Below, piece after piece: positions 10,719-22,946 of a stretch of DNA of 64,000 nt. The translations under genes were made by a program, and so were the position numbers. Every line of letters begins with the position of its first letter. The stretch's first letter is position 1. The notes under the pieces were generated by a model. That model was not told the origin of the DNA. It saw only the letters and a program-made list of their open reading frames with translations, and ran no database searches. Location: positions 984,001 to 1,048,000 of the forward strand of contig JBAMJR010000089.1 in assembly GCA_038501785.1 (NCBI GenBank), written 5' to 3'. Origin of the DNA: Myoxocephalus aenaeus (lineage: Eukaryota; Chordata; Actinopteri; Perciformes; Cottidae).

Positions 10719-13251
10719 ATGGCCGATAAGATGAGTATGTCCCTAGACGACATCATCAAGCTCAACAAGAAAGGAGGCGGCGGCCGCGGAGGACGCTCGC
10801 CCGGCGGCCAGGGTGGAAGTTCAGGTCGGGCCGGTGGCTCGTCGAGGCCGGTGCGGAGTCGACAGAATAACTTCAACCGCGAGAGAACCAACAGATCCAC
10901 GCCGTACACCCGGGTATGAGAGAGACGCCGTGAAACGGAGCGACCAGCGGACAAGAAAATGCCGCGTGGTTTCATAATGTTTTTTTAATGCGGTTTTTTT
11001 TTTTGGTCATGAACTGGTAGCAGTTTAGCTTCAATGGAGAAGCTGGATAGCCTCCATTACTAGTTACCTGAAATACATTAGCCGTTTCCCGCGTAATTTA
11101 CGTTGCATCTGATGTGTCTAAATTAGTTTTTAACTTCAGCTTTGTTCGGAAACAATAGGTCGATCATGTCGGCTTCAGTAAAACATGTCCCCCATGTGAG
11201 ACTTGCGGCGGATGGAGCTTTGCGCAACATGGCTGCTTTGTGTCTGAGGTTGTGCCCTAAATGTTGGCCTCTGTAATGTCATGTGAGGAGGATCAGCCAC
11301 TGGTCGCCATTTCTTAACCCGAACTTTATCCTTCATTTAAAAATGCACTTTAATTTTCTGAATAATTTAGTTGGTATGTGTTCTTAATTTAGACCACGTA
11401 ATTAATTGCGTATCCAGATAACGCTAAACTATTGTATCACGATGTATCCCTTGAAAGACGCTCAATTATCAGCCATCCCATCTTCACTAAGATTAGCGCT
11501 GTTTATCTGTTAAATTATGTGAAGTTATATATATATTTTATATACTCTCCGAAACTAGCTTTTATATCTAATTTTGGTTTTGCTCTTCACAGCCCAGAGA
11601 GTTGCCAGACAAGTGGCAGCACGACATGTTTGAGGACAATGCTGGTGGGCACAGACAAAGTGCAGCACCGGAAAGAAGTGTGGAAAATAATGGCAAGCTG
11701 CTGGTTTCCAATCTGGAATTTGGCGTCTCTGACTTGGATATCAAGGTAATTTATTAAAAACCTGCGTGATCAATGTGTCGTGAACATGCCTGATGTTTCT
11801 ACTTTTGATCCCCAGGAATTGTTTGCAGAGTTTGGGACATTACAGAAAGCATCTGTGCACTACGACCGGTCCGGTCGCAGTAAAGGAACTGCAGATGTCC
11901 ACTTTGAAACTAAGGCAGAAGCACTCAAAGCCATGAAGCACTATAACGGCGTCCCACTTGATGGTGAGGATTCTTTTCTCATTCTACAATAGCATTGTCG
12001 TACTGTGGTTGCTTGTTCAGAAGTGCTCAGGAAAAATGCTCACTTTTTTTTTTTTTAGGCCGCCCCATGAAAATCCAGCAAATGACTTCAGAGGTCGAGG
12101 CTGATTATAGACCTTCCACACAAAGGTAAGTCATGTGAGAAAGGACCATGCCGTTTACGTTTGTGAAGAGATCCGTTATTGGTATAATGGTGGGAGAATG
12201 GTGAAACATTTATAAACGACGCTTGCTTTTACTAACAACAAGAAGGGTCTGGCTGCAGAACTCCAAGGTAGGGCCCTCGTTCATTAGCCCATCTCAGTCC
12301 TGAGCTGGTAGAAGGAAGTCGGATAAGATCATCAGGAGACGCTGGTGTGTGTTCATTAGCACACCGGCGTGGAGGATGAGCCACACATCCGCCACCAAGG
12401 AAAACAATACAACCATAATATTTTGATATAACTGTAGCTTATTAAGTCAGGTTAGGTATTAAGCAGAAAATGACTTAAGTAAGTTTGCTTACTTAAAGGC
12501 ATTATCAATGCGGGCCTACGGTTACTACACGTTATTTGCTGTTGACTGCATACGCAAGTTGGTTGTATTTGTGGAGGTTGTGTGAAATGGATGTAATACA
12601 ATGGCGTAGTGGTAGAAATACTCCGATGTTTTACTTAAGTAGAAGAAGAAATACCAGTTTAAAAATACTCAAAAGTAAAAGTATTGAACCCAAAATGTTA
12701 ATTAAAAGCACAGCAGTACTTTAGTAAATGTACCTAGTTGCATTCCATCACTGAATGGCCATTATACAATGTATTCACTGTAGCATACTTTATTTAATGA
12801 TGAGCAGAATAAAACTATATGCGTCAAATATAATATATTTTTGTACATAAGTGTGTGGCAGTGATTGGAGGTTATTAGATTACTTTTACTGTAAATATCT
12901 GGTTGTATCTATATAAAAAGGTCTGCTCCTTTTGCAGTTCAAACAGGGGGTTTGACCGCAGCAGGCTTGGACAGCCCAAGTTTGAAAGGAGTGAGCGGAG
13001 TGACAGGGGTGAGAGAGGTGAAAGGAGACAAGGTGGAGGTGGTGGCGGCGGAGGCTTCAGAGGTCGTGGACGAGGAGGTGGAAACAGACCCCAACTTTCA
13101 GCAGAGGAGCTGGATGCCCAGTTGGATGCTTACAATGCCAAGGTGTGTACTCGGCTTCCATGAAATAAGTATTCTATATTTTTACCATACTGTGTATATT
13201 TTATTATAATTGCATTTCTCTTATTTTAAATTGCAGATGGACACCAGTTAA
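10719..13251 (+). CDS. alyref: THO complex subunit 4 / Aly-REF mRNA export factor
   Basis: Six coding exons, 10719-10913, 11593-11745, 11816-11963, 12059-12125, 12938-13142 and 13237-13251, join in frame to 260 codons plus stop; human ALYREF is about 257. The N-terminal UAP56-binding motif (DKMSMSLDDIIKLNKK, residues 3-18) is followed by an RG-rich linker. An RRM at about residues 94-170 has RNP2-like LLVSNLEF and RNP1-like KGTADVHF. A second RG-rich stretch precedes the C-terminal UAP56-binding motif SAEELDAQLDAYNAK-MDTS. The nuclear protein is recruited to spliced mRNA by the TREX complex (UAP56/DDX39B) and hands it to NXF1 for export. The last coding exon is only 15 bases. The long 3' UTR is AT-rich, with an ATTAAA at 13771 as a possible poly(A) signal. 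Confidence 0.96.
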
Positions 13252-14645
13252 AAGTGCTCAAAGGATGATTATTCTGTCCCCTTTTTTGTTTAATCTCAAT
13301 TGGATATGATTGGACTTTATTAAAAAAATTGTTGCTTTTTTAAAAACATTTTATTGTATGGACCATTATATTCTGTTGGTTTTAATGTCTCCGGTTTTTT
13401 TATTTTTTTGCCATGCTTCAGTTTTGTGGATTTAATTTTTTTCTCTCCTGGGCCACTGGCTCCTGTGCTTTTTTCCACATGTATGGACAATTGCTGTAAA
13501 CCTGCAACATGATTTTTTTCTCTTTTTTTTTTTCTTAATTCACATAAACATGATTCAGTGATTTGACAGACTGTAATGTTAAATGTTAATGTAACACAGT
13601 TCTGTCATTTGGTACTGTATACTTGACATATGAACATATTTCAAAGGGTTTTGTACATAAATAATTATATGGAATCGTCTTTCTGGTGTTTTATTTGCAG
13701 AGTTCTCTTCTTGGGACAAAGTTGAGTTGCTCTTTACTGTGACATTTTTGGCCTTTTTATATAAAAAAACATTAAAAAAACGAGTTGTCTATTTTATTCT
13801 GTATATTTTGTAATGCATCAGTTGCTGCAGTTTTAGCTATTCAGTTGTCTTACTAATGTCAGATTTAGAGCAAGACAATGTTGCTGAATGTGGCCACAAG
13901 GGAGAATTATTGGATAATGGTGCTGGTGGAGATCAGTAATGTCAGTGTGCTTATAATAATCACTAAACCAAATGGCTTGTGCAGATTTTAATTTGTGATT
14001 AGTTGTTTGTTGCCACCATAAATTTTAAAATGGTCTGACTTTGTTAGACTGATGCCAGATCTTTAGCATGGCCAATCTTAAAAATCCCTAATTATGTCAT
14101 GGTGACCAAGAATAAAATAGATCAGTACTATAACATTACTAGTAGTGCTGTACATAGTGTAATGGTAGCGTGAAAAGTTATGCATTTGTTAAATGTCTAT
14201 GATTTTTGGTGGAGCACTGCACTTTCGGTCACTTGTGTGCAGCTTGTGCTGCCCTGTTTCGAAGAACCTATGAAAGAAAGATGGATCATTACCGCTTGAT
14301 AGTATTCTAACCTTGCATTGGTGTTATATGGCATCCAGATAATATGTCATGTGTGCCAAATGACTCACCTTTGACTGGAAAAAAAACAACTAATTGTGAT
14401 GGAGTTTTCTTTTTAGCAAAATGATAACCAAACTAGTATTGCTAACCAGACTGCAATTATAACCAGGTTAATGTGTCTGATTATAACTGGCTGGACTAAG
14501 ATGAGTTTGTCTGTCAGACTTGACCTGTTATATTCATGGTAGTCACTAGGTGCTATTGTCTTACACACTAAATCATGACAGCAATTAAACTATAGAAGTT
14601 GTACTTTAAAAGAATCATTATGAAGGCTATCAAGGCCCAGATTTA
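13252..14645. other. alyref 3' UTR and downstream intergenic sequence
   Basis: Roughly the first 500 bases are T-rich and probably form the alyref 3' UTR, ending near the ATTAAA at 13771. Beyond that no gene or classified repeat is visible. Confidence 0.45.
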
Positions 14646-14649
14646 TAGA

Positions 14650-16750
14650 AGTAGATAGATAGATAAATGTATACTGTATTCATCATCCCCAAGGGGAAAT
14701 TTATGGGGTTATTTCAGTCTCTTTAATGGCAAATGCGCACAGAAAGATTCACAAATGCGCACAGAACAATTCATAAATATATTCAATTCACAAATGCACA
14801 CAGAAAGATTCACAAATGCGCACAGAACAAATTCACAAATATATTCGATTTACAAATGCACACAGAAGGGTTTACAAATACATTCCAATGATTTATATCA
14901 ATAATATAAAAAAAAATCACAAATATATTTCTGCATTTGTTTGTGAAAAGCTTCACATTTACGAGTGGCTTTTATGAGACTCCCCTGCCGTCCTTTGGAT
15001 TCGTAAATGCATTTTTTCTACATGGACCTATCCGTAGCCAATCAGACGTCGCCCTCATTTTCAACCACTCACATGAGTGCAGCTCCCCCCTCCCCTACCC
15101 ACGAGGGCGGTGCCAGCGTACAGTTACGGAATTAGCGGAGCTCATCAGTCAAACAATGGCGCTGGTACACACAACTGAAAGTTGACGTTCTCTAAATACT
15201 ACAGTTGTTGAGTCACAACATGACATTTTAGGATGTTTTCAGGCGAGAAGTTAGTTGTTTAAGCATAAAATCTGTGGTCAGTTCATCTAGAAGCCGCCGA
15301 TTTAAAAAGATACGCCGACGGTTTGAGTTCCTGGTCGCGGGACCATGAGTCCCGCAGCACCGGGCCGTCAGCATGCTGTTGCCCGCCGAGAGCAGCCTGA
15401 TCCCGGCAGGACTTTTTTAAATGGTCCGCTGGCTCCGATTTCTCCGTAGCGGTTAAACATGAGATATAATTCAGTTTTGAGGATCTAACGAGCAATCTTT
15501 ATTAGTTTATTATTTATTCACAGTAACGTTACATCAGTTTGACGGAGGGAAAGGTTAAGATTCATAACTTAAGATTTTAATTTAACTTTTGCTTTGAACT
15601 ACAGAGGTGTCTTTTGACGTTTGACCGAATTGATTGCAATTATATGTGTATCTATATAAATATAATATTAAGTATTTATATCAAATGCATTAAAAAATAC
15701 ATATGAATTAATTGTGAATTACAATGAATTATTACATATTCATAATATATTACATATAATATATATATTCAAAATAACAAATACTTATTAATTAATTGAT
15801 AAAGCAGGATATGCTCCAAGGAGGTCAATTACAGTAAAAATAAAATCAATAAAATCAATGTTTAACCGCTACGGAGAAATCGGAGCCAGCGGATCATTTA
15901 AAAAAGGTCCTGCCGGGATCAGGCTGCTCTCGGCCAGGTGCCGGCGGGACTCAGCTGTCCCACGAGCCGGACCTCAAACCGTCGGCATATCTTTTTAAAT
16001 AGGCGGCTTCTAGATGAACGGATCACAGATTTGATGCTTAAACAACTAACTTCTCGCCTGAAAACATCCTAAAATGTCATGTTGTGACTCAACAACTGTA
16101 GTATTTAGAGAACGTCAACTTTCAGTTGTGTGTACCAGCGGCAATGTTTGACTTATCACCTCCGCAAATTCCGTAACTGTACGCTGGCACCGCCCTCGTG
16201 GGTAGGGGAGGGGGGAGCTGCACTCATGTGATTGGTTGAAAATGAGGGCGACGTCTGATTGGCTACGGATAGGTCCATGTAGAAAAAATGCATTTACGAA
16301 TCCAAAGGACGGCAGGGGAGTCTCATAAATGCAACTCGTAAATGTGAAGCTTTTCACAAACAAATGCAGAAATATATTTGTGATTTTTTTTTAAATACAT
16401 TGATATAAATCATTGGAATGTATTTGTAAACCCTTCTGTGTGCATTTGTAAATCGAATATATTTGTGAATTGTTCTGTGCGCATTTGTGAATCTTTCTGT
16501 GTGCATTTGTGAATTGAATATATTTGTGAATTGTTCTGTGCGCATTTGTGAATCTTTCTGTGCGCATTTGCCATTAAAGAGACTGAAATAACCCCATAGC
16601 AATTTGTTTGTGGCAGCAGCAGCAAAACAAAACAACTCAATATATAATACAAAACAGAACAGCAGAGCATATTAAATGTAAGAAAATTAAACATAAAGAA
16701 AGTGCAAAAATGCAAAGTATGTGCAGTTTATATAAAACATAAGTATATAA
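14650..16750 (-). mobile_element. LINE-type 3' tail, split by the foldback element
   Basis: Outside the foldback element, the left flank (14655-14701) is GATA-repeat followed by ATCATCCCCAAGGGGAAATT. The right flank (16601-16750) begins AATTTGTTTGTGGCAGCAGC. Joined at the shared AATT they read as a continuous dispersed fish repeat that I recall as a non-LTR retrotransposon 3' end (minus strand, with a TCTA-type microsatellite tail). The family name is not certain. Confidence 0.5.
14702..16600. mobile_element. Foldback-type element with very long terminal inverted repeats
   Basis: The left arm (about 14702-15460) and right arm (about 15858-16598) are near-perfect reverse complements, roughly 740-760 bases each, around a 400-base AT-rich spacer. 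The outer ends are TATGGGGTTATTTCAGTCTC and its complement. Each arm begins with tandem copies of a 17-base unit similar to CACAAATGCGCACAGAA, alternating with CACAAATATATTC-like units. Further in lie a CTACGGATAGGTCC-containing segment and a GC-rich segment. An 82-codon frame (14937-15185 plus; 16363-16115 minus) occurs in both arms only because the arms are copies. AATT at both outer junctions suggests a short target duplication. No transposase is encoded. Confidence 0.85.
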
Positions 16751-16949
16751 AATGTGTCGATGAGCGCCACCTCCTGACAATAATAGGAAACATGATCCAT
16801 TCCAGAGAGCTGGCTAAAGTTAAATATAATTATCAGTTTGATAGTTGATTGGTTATTGATCACAAAGATGCTCTAATAATACACTCAAATGAAAGTAGAA
16901 TACTACCGGCTCGTCACCTATGTGCGTTGAGTGACGTAATTCCTTCTTT

Positions 16950-17111
16950 TGGAAGGTTCCAAAAGGTTCCGGAACCGTGTTGCGCGCGCAGCGCACTGGG
17001 CGGCGCCGCCGCCGTTCCCTTGTTCGCCATACTTGCTCTGGAGCGCAGAGTAACGGACGCACTGTAGCGCCACTGCAAAGGCACCTGAAATCACAACTGC
17101 ATTACATAAAG
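16950..17111 (+). promoter_or_regulatory. arhgdia: arhgdia CpG promoter and noncoding exon 1
   Basis: A CpG-rich block (TTGCGCGCGCAGCGCACTGG and following) leads into a short transcribed leader that ends at 17111 with a consensus donor, AAG followed by GTAAGT. The next matching acceptor in the right place is TTTACAG at 22696, two bases before the arhgdia ATG. I therefore read this as the noncoding first exon of arhgdia, separated from the coding sequence by a 5.6 kb intron. The link is inferred from position, strand and splice signals. Confidence 0.65.
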
Positions 17112-17285
17112 GTAAGTCGCGGCCGTTTCAAGGACAACTAATAACGACACGTCTAGTGTAATGCTAACGGTGTGCTGAAGCCGTTTGGAAATCGCCCCTG
17201 CTCTCCGTTACCCTGGTGATAACTTGTTTCGCTAATGTTAGCTTGGCTGAATTCTTCCCGATTGTTCCCAGCGATCCAGCTAGCC

Positions 17286-17287
<2 letters not shown>

Positions 17288-17356
<69 letters not shown>
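17288..17356. repeat. (CT)n microsatellite
   Basis: About 34 uninterrupted CT units lie 180 bases downstream of the arhgdia exon 1 donor. A second simple repeat, (AAT)n, lies at 17827-17857. Confidence 0.97.
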
Positions 17357-17359
<3 letters not shown>

Positions 17360-17823
17360 AGTCCCACCCTGTATCAGAGGGTCGGGGCTAAGAAAAGTTG
17401 AGCCACATTAGTGAGTACAAATCCATTTCATCACTCGCGCTAGTTAACTCTACCGCAGCTAGCAGTGTGCTGTCAATAGCGGTGTTATAAACGGTTTTAT
17501 GAGAAGATGGCGAAAAGAAAAGCGGTGATGGACAGTGCCTAGCTAACATCCCCGCTGTCATGACACACAAGGTACCGTTTACCACTATTGTAGCTGCGGT
17601 TAGCCGCTTTATTGCAGTCTTGACTTGACACACCTATGGTGGAGATTTTTATGTAGTAGTAATATTACTGATTTATAATTGCTGTGATATATAACATTGA
17701 TGAGTCAGTAAAAATTAAGTAACACAAAAGCACAAAGGGGAAAAAATTTCTTTGTTTACATCTCTTCAATGTAAGTCTGTATTATTTGAGGCTTTGAGTG
17801 TTGTTGCCCTGCAGCTTGTTCTT

Positions 17824-17857
<34 letters not shown>

Positions 17858-18819
17858 TATATCATAATAATAATAATGAAATAGATTTACTCACTTAGAG
17901 TGACCAAGAGTTTAATGTCAGCAGTTACATAATGCATTCACTCTGAAGCCCCGCCCCAACCAGCACCTCTCCTGTCTATACAAACAGCCCTGATCCAAAT
18001 CTTGCGGATCTCAAATTTAGTTATGCAAAGCACTGGAGTGTATTTTGAGTTCAAAGGCATGTTCAGTAAAAAAATGCCTGAACTACTTTGCCTCAGTGTT
18101 TTGTTTTATGACCCATCCTCTACTGGGTCTATGCGGTAGTTCCCATAAAAGTTGAGTATTTTAACTTGCATTCCTATTATCCAAAGGTAACAGGGTACAT
18201 ACATGCCTCAACTAAACCACATTATGTTCTGTAAAAGAAATGTTATCTTATTTAAATGGTGATTTGATCATAGCACATCTTTGTCATTCACTATTGGTTC
18301 CTTCAGGTGCCAGGATTTGTGTATGTAGTGATGGAATGGTGAGAAAGCGCAAAGGAAGTTTTTTGGACCCTGCTCAGGCACGTTTCAGAGTTTATTCCTT
18401 TACCGCTTCCTTTGACGGCTGCTAGTTTGGGCAGGTCAGAGGATAGACTTGGAAAGAGGTATGTTCAGAGATTCTCACTTCAAACCAGAAGGAGGAATCT
18501 GTATGGTGATAAACACCGCTGCCTTTACAGATGTTCACAGGAGCATTGTAAATTTAAGTCATGATAACTGTAGATATAAAATACCTGGCAGCTGTTTCTG
18601 CTTCCTCATTCCAAATTTGAAATGTCCAAGAATAATGAAGATTTTATTTACATTATACAGTTGGTTCTGCAGCCCTACTATCATCGTTTCCACACTTTTC
18701 TTAGCACGGGGGTTGGGAGTGGCTGCTGAGAGCATTTAAATCCTGTAGTGGTAGCTGTCTTTGTGTCATGTCAACTGATGTCAAGAAGGTATTAAAGGAA
18801 CAGTGTGTAACATTTAGGG

Positions 18820-19269
18820 CAGGGGTGTCAAACATACGGCCCGCCAGGGGTCCAGTTCGGCCCGTGGGATAATTGTTAAAAATAAAAAAAAATAAAAAAT
18901 ACCCAAGTTGGGACTCAAACCACTGATCCTCTGATTGTAAGACGGGCATAATAACCATTGCACCACAGTCACAATTGATTGCAGTACTGACTTTACTAAA
19001 GATATTGGTCAACATGCGAGGGAATCTGCAGAGGAGAGCCCAGGCAGGTAAACAGTGGGCTGATGTGTGAAAAACTTTATGTTTCTAGTTTATTGGAGAA
19101 ATACCTTAAAATAGGGTTTATCATCCAAAAACCTTCACCAATGATTTAAACATAGAGAAATATTGTCATTATGTATGCATTATTATGCTATGATTTTACT
19201 GGTCCGGCCCACCTGAGATCAAAATGGGCAGCATGTGGCCCCTTAACTAAAATGAGTTTGACACCCCTG
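18820..19269. mobile_element. hAT-family miniature transposon (450 bp)
   Basis: Terminal inverted repeats CAGGGGTGTCAAAC (left) and GTTTGACACCCCTG (right) are perfect over 14 bases. They are flanked by an exact 8 bp direct repeat ATTTAGGG (18812-18819 and 19270-19277), the duplication length characteristic of hAT elements. No transposase is encoded. Its interior includes CCACTGATCCTCTGATTG, resembling the tRNA-like end of the dispersed repeat at 21180-21415. Confidence 0.9.
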
Positions 19270-21179
19270 ATTTAGGGGAATCTAAATCTAAATCTCACTC
19301 TATGTAAAACCACAGCATGCGCAACAGCCTAAAGGCTTTTCTTTAACAATTTAGTCATGTAGAAAAGCAGAGTATTGATCAGAGCAGGTTCTAGTTGTAA
19401 TAAAATCCTAAAGATGACTCTCCCTACCTGTGGTTGGGGACTGCTGCTTTAAAGCGTTATTACTGGCTTCAAACTATTTGGGGGAGATGAAGGTGAAATT
19501 AGCTCAGTTATTTTTCGTTATAGCTGAATGCATGTCTGCAACTAACAATTATTTCCCTCCTAATCAGTTAATGTTTTTTCTTTCTGAAAATAGTAGGGAA
19601 AAAACTCACCATGCCATAATTTTTGCTTGATTTGTCTAATTAACAGGTAAAAAAAAGGCAAATGCTTACATTTGAGTGACTTCTTTAAGAATTACTTAAA
19701 GATGAATGGATTATCAAAATATTTGCAAATTAGAGCTTCAACTAACAATGAATTGTAATATTCAAATAATCAGCAGATTTGTTTCTCAATAAATTGTGTG
19801 TGGAAAATGGTCTAAAAGTAGGGATGCACCAATATTGGGCCAATATGGCTCAAAAAGCTGGATTGGGTATCAATAACAATGGGGTTGACGTATTCAATTT
19901 AATTCGATATGTGTATACTTGAATTAGATTTTCTGTTTGAAGGAACTGTATTTAACATTCTGAACATTAATATAGCAGCAAACCACTATTTGCGATGTAA
20001 AGATATAGTGATGGGATGTTTTCCTGAGCAGAGAATAAATGTTTGTGTATGTGAGCATGATGCACTGGCTAGCTCACAGCCGCTACTCTGCACTGCTCTC
20101 ATACGGCTGTAGCAGCTGATAATGAGTTGTGCTGTACTCTAACACACACATCGACTCCGGCTCAGTACAGCGTGAGACACACATCACAGCAGAGAGAACA
20201 AAAAGAGCCAAAGTAGGCTACATTTTATGCTGATAAGTGCAATAAAACCCTTACAAGTACGGAAGGTAAAACCATAAATTTATAAAAAAGCAAAACATAA
20301 ATCTGCAGAAATGCAGTTTTTGACTGTTCCTCATGCTCATCCATCCACTGCAGATAACATCGGCATTCAAGAATAATAAAACCATGTTGATTATTTTATT
20401 TTATTAACAATCTCTTTTCTCAATAACAATAATCAAAAATAACCGATAAGAGTATCGATAAGGAACCAAACTGATAAGCAGTATCAAATGTACCTCAAAT
20501 GGGACAGAAATCATAATGATTCAATTATTTGCACTGCATTACTAAAAATAAGTATTCCAGGCCTGTGTAGTTATGCAGTGGGATGGCCTTAATGTGATTG
20601 TCGAGTCTTTTGCCATAAACCAAACTCTTCCTGCTTTTCCTATTCATTGTTTCAGCAGAGAGATTTATTTTCAACACTAACTTCCATAGCAGGGAATGAC
20701 CCTGCCACAGGAAAATAAAGAATAAACAGACATGTCTATTAACTGTCAAATTCAAACTTATGGTAAAATTAGCTAAGCATTAATGTAACTTGTGTTCCAT
20801 GCAGACAAAAAAATGATATACTGCCTTCCCTGAGTTTTAAAAACAGCTTGTTGGATTGGTCAATTTTTTTCTAAAACATCCCTGTAAGCTATATACGGTA
20901 TTTCTTTCTTATATCAAAAGAACACAGTCCTTTTGCCACCTGAGACGTTTTACTTGCCTGATAGCCAAACTTACTTTTCTGAAATGGGAAATGCAGGCCT
21001 ATTTAAAAAAAATAATCATAAAAGTGTAAATACAAATGTGAATTCTAAATGTTATCATTTAACTGTTGTTGTCATATATACACAGTGGTTATTTGCAAGA
21101 AACGCACCATTCAAATGATAAGAAAATAAATGATTAGCTGTTTGCTAGAAAGAGATCCTGTGCTGTCGGCAGACCCGGT

Positions 21180-21415
21180 CTTGCATAGCGCTTTTCTAGT
21201 CTTCCGACCACTCAAAGCACTTTAACACTACCATTCACACACTGATGAGAGGAGCTACCACATCAGCATTATCTAACATTCATACACCGTAGGCGTTGAG
21301 TGTCTTGCTCTGGGACACATCGACATGGGCCAGGGGAGCCAGGGATCGAACTGCCGATCCTCTGATTGAAGGACGACCCTGCTCACCACTGAGCCACAGT
21401 CGCCCCTGCCCCTGC
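21180..21415. repeat. Dispersed fish repeat with tRNA-like end
   Basis: The block starts with TAGCGCTTTTCTAGTCTTCC, continues through ACCACTCAAAGCACTTTAAC, and ends with GGGATCGAACTGCCGATCCT...GAGCCACAGTCGCC. I recall it as a very common, ancient fish interspersed repeat. The end resembles a tRNA B-box region in reverse, but no complete tRNA fold is present. Confidence 0.6.
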
Positions 21416-21823
21416 AGTCACTGTGATTACTCTGAGCAGCATGCATGTCAATGCATCAATATAATTAGTGTCTGATTAAGTTAGTTGTTCCAGATGTTGC
21501 TATGCTGTTAGCCATGATACTGGCCAAACAGGACTGTGCTGCCATCCGGTTGCTCACGTTTATCAGCTCTCCTGCAAATTTCAATAAGGATCACGTTGTT
21601 TTTTCACTTGCCAGATCAGACAACTGCATGAGGCATTTCACTTGTCCGACCACATAGTTTACTTGCTCCTGCCAAGCGGTAATGTCCATCCCTGCTTACT
21701 AGTGGCTGGGCCTGTGAGAGGCCATAGCCTCCATGGGAATAGTTCTGTATCATATGATGCCTAATGCCTCATTCATTTCTCTCCTAGTGGTGATGATGTT
21801 ATTTCAGAGAAATGTGTTTATAT

Positions 21824-22352
21824 CAGCGGTCCCCAACCACCGGGCCGCACAGGAAGAATGTAAAAAAAAAAAAATCAAGGTCGGAAATATGTTTTGTCAA
21901 GATACCTGTATACCCCAAAAACGAAACTTAAAAGTCCGTTCAACTCTGCCGGTGTTCTGGATCAAAATCAAGGAAGAATATCCTGAGATCGCCAAATAAG
22001 CTCTGAAAACCTGCTTCTATTTCCAACATCCTGTCTTTGTGAAGCGGGGTTTAAGTTAAACAGTAGACTGGACATAATAGGGTTAAGTTACGGAGCAGAC
22101 TGGACATAAAGAACACACGTCGGGTATTATTGTCTCCCATCTCCCCGAGGCAGAGAAACAAGCTCAGGGCTCCCACTAATTCAGCGTAATGGTGAGTTGT
22201 ATTTTTATGCACTCTAAATTGTCTTTATGCCGGTTGTATCACTTTATTACGTCATATTTATTACGTCATATTTATTGTCCACACCGTGACGGCCGGTCCG
22301 TGAAAATATTGTCTGACATGAAACCGGTCCGTGGCGAAAAAAAGGTTGGGGT
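21824..22352 (+). mobile_element. hAT transposon relic with transposase C-terminal remnant
   Basis: The left end CAGCGGTCCCCAACC is a typical hAT terminus. The right end is eroded (AAAGGTTGGG then GTTTAGAT), and GTTTATAT before the left end matches it at 7 of 8 bases, a probable degraded target duplication. Between them, 21950-22060 encodes PVFWIKIKEEYPEIAK, a stop, then ALKTCFYFQHPVFVKRGF. This corresponds to the conserved C-terminal dimerisation region of ZBED-type hAT transposases. It is non-functional. Confidence 0.7.
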
Positions 22353-22698
22353 TTAGATGATATCACTCAGCAAACAGAGTTAGGTCATCAGCAGCCACAG
22401 TGTTAGGAGAAATCCTGCTGCAGCCGCCTTATCAGCACAACCTCACAGTCGCACACCAGAGCAGCTGCAGATCAAGTAGGCTAGACACTTTCTACAAGCA
22501 TTCCTCACTTGCATTATTCTGGTGGTCATCTGTTTGTCCAGTGATTTACAACCTCTTCCCCAAGTGTCCATTCCGAATACTGGAGGAGTTATCTGCCTGC
22601 TGTGTGTTCGGAAGTCTTTTTCTTCATTTTTCTTCTTATTTTTCTCAACCCCACCTGCTTTTTTTCTTCTCCCCTTTCCCCCCAACCTGTTTACAGAC

Positions 22699-22892
22699 AT
22701 GGCTGAGGATGAGGTGACTCCAGAGCAGCTAACAGCCATCGCAGCTGAAAACGAAGAGCCAGAGCTGGTGAATTACAAGCCACCTGCCCAAAAGTCCATG
22801 AAAGAGATTCAGGAGCTGGATAAGGATGATGAGAGCCTACGCAAATATAAGGAAGCTCTCCTTGGCTCTGTGGACTCTGAGGCTGGTAATGC

Positions 22893-22946
<54 letters not shown>

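Larger units (their letters stand above)
17112..22696 (+). other. arhgdia: arhgdia intron 1: repeat-rich
   Basis: This intron holds a CT tract, an AAT tract, a 450 bp hAT miniature (18820-19269), a hAT relic (21824-22352) and a dispersed repeat (21180-21415). Near 19822 there is TAGGGATGCACCAATATTGG, like the end of yet another transposon, but I could not find its partner end. No coding exon is visible. Confidence 0.55.

Noticed and set aside
12240..12370. Possible intronic small nucleolar RNA in alyref
   Set aside because: No paired C and D boxes at suitable distance, and no H/ACA hairpin pattern that I could draw with confidence.
14937..16363. An 82-codon frame present twice and almost identical
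   Set aside because: The two copies are the two arms of one inverted repeat, so their similarity is not evidence of selection on a protein. No domain is recognised.
21345..21410. Possible tRNA gene
   Set aside because: Only a B-box-like segment is present in reverse orientation; no acceptor stem pairing or anticodon arm can be drawn, and it is part of a dispersed repeat.
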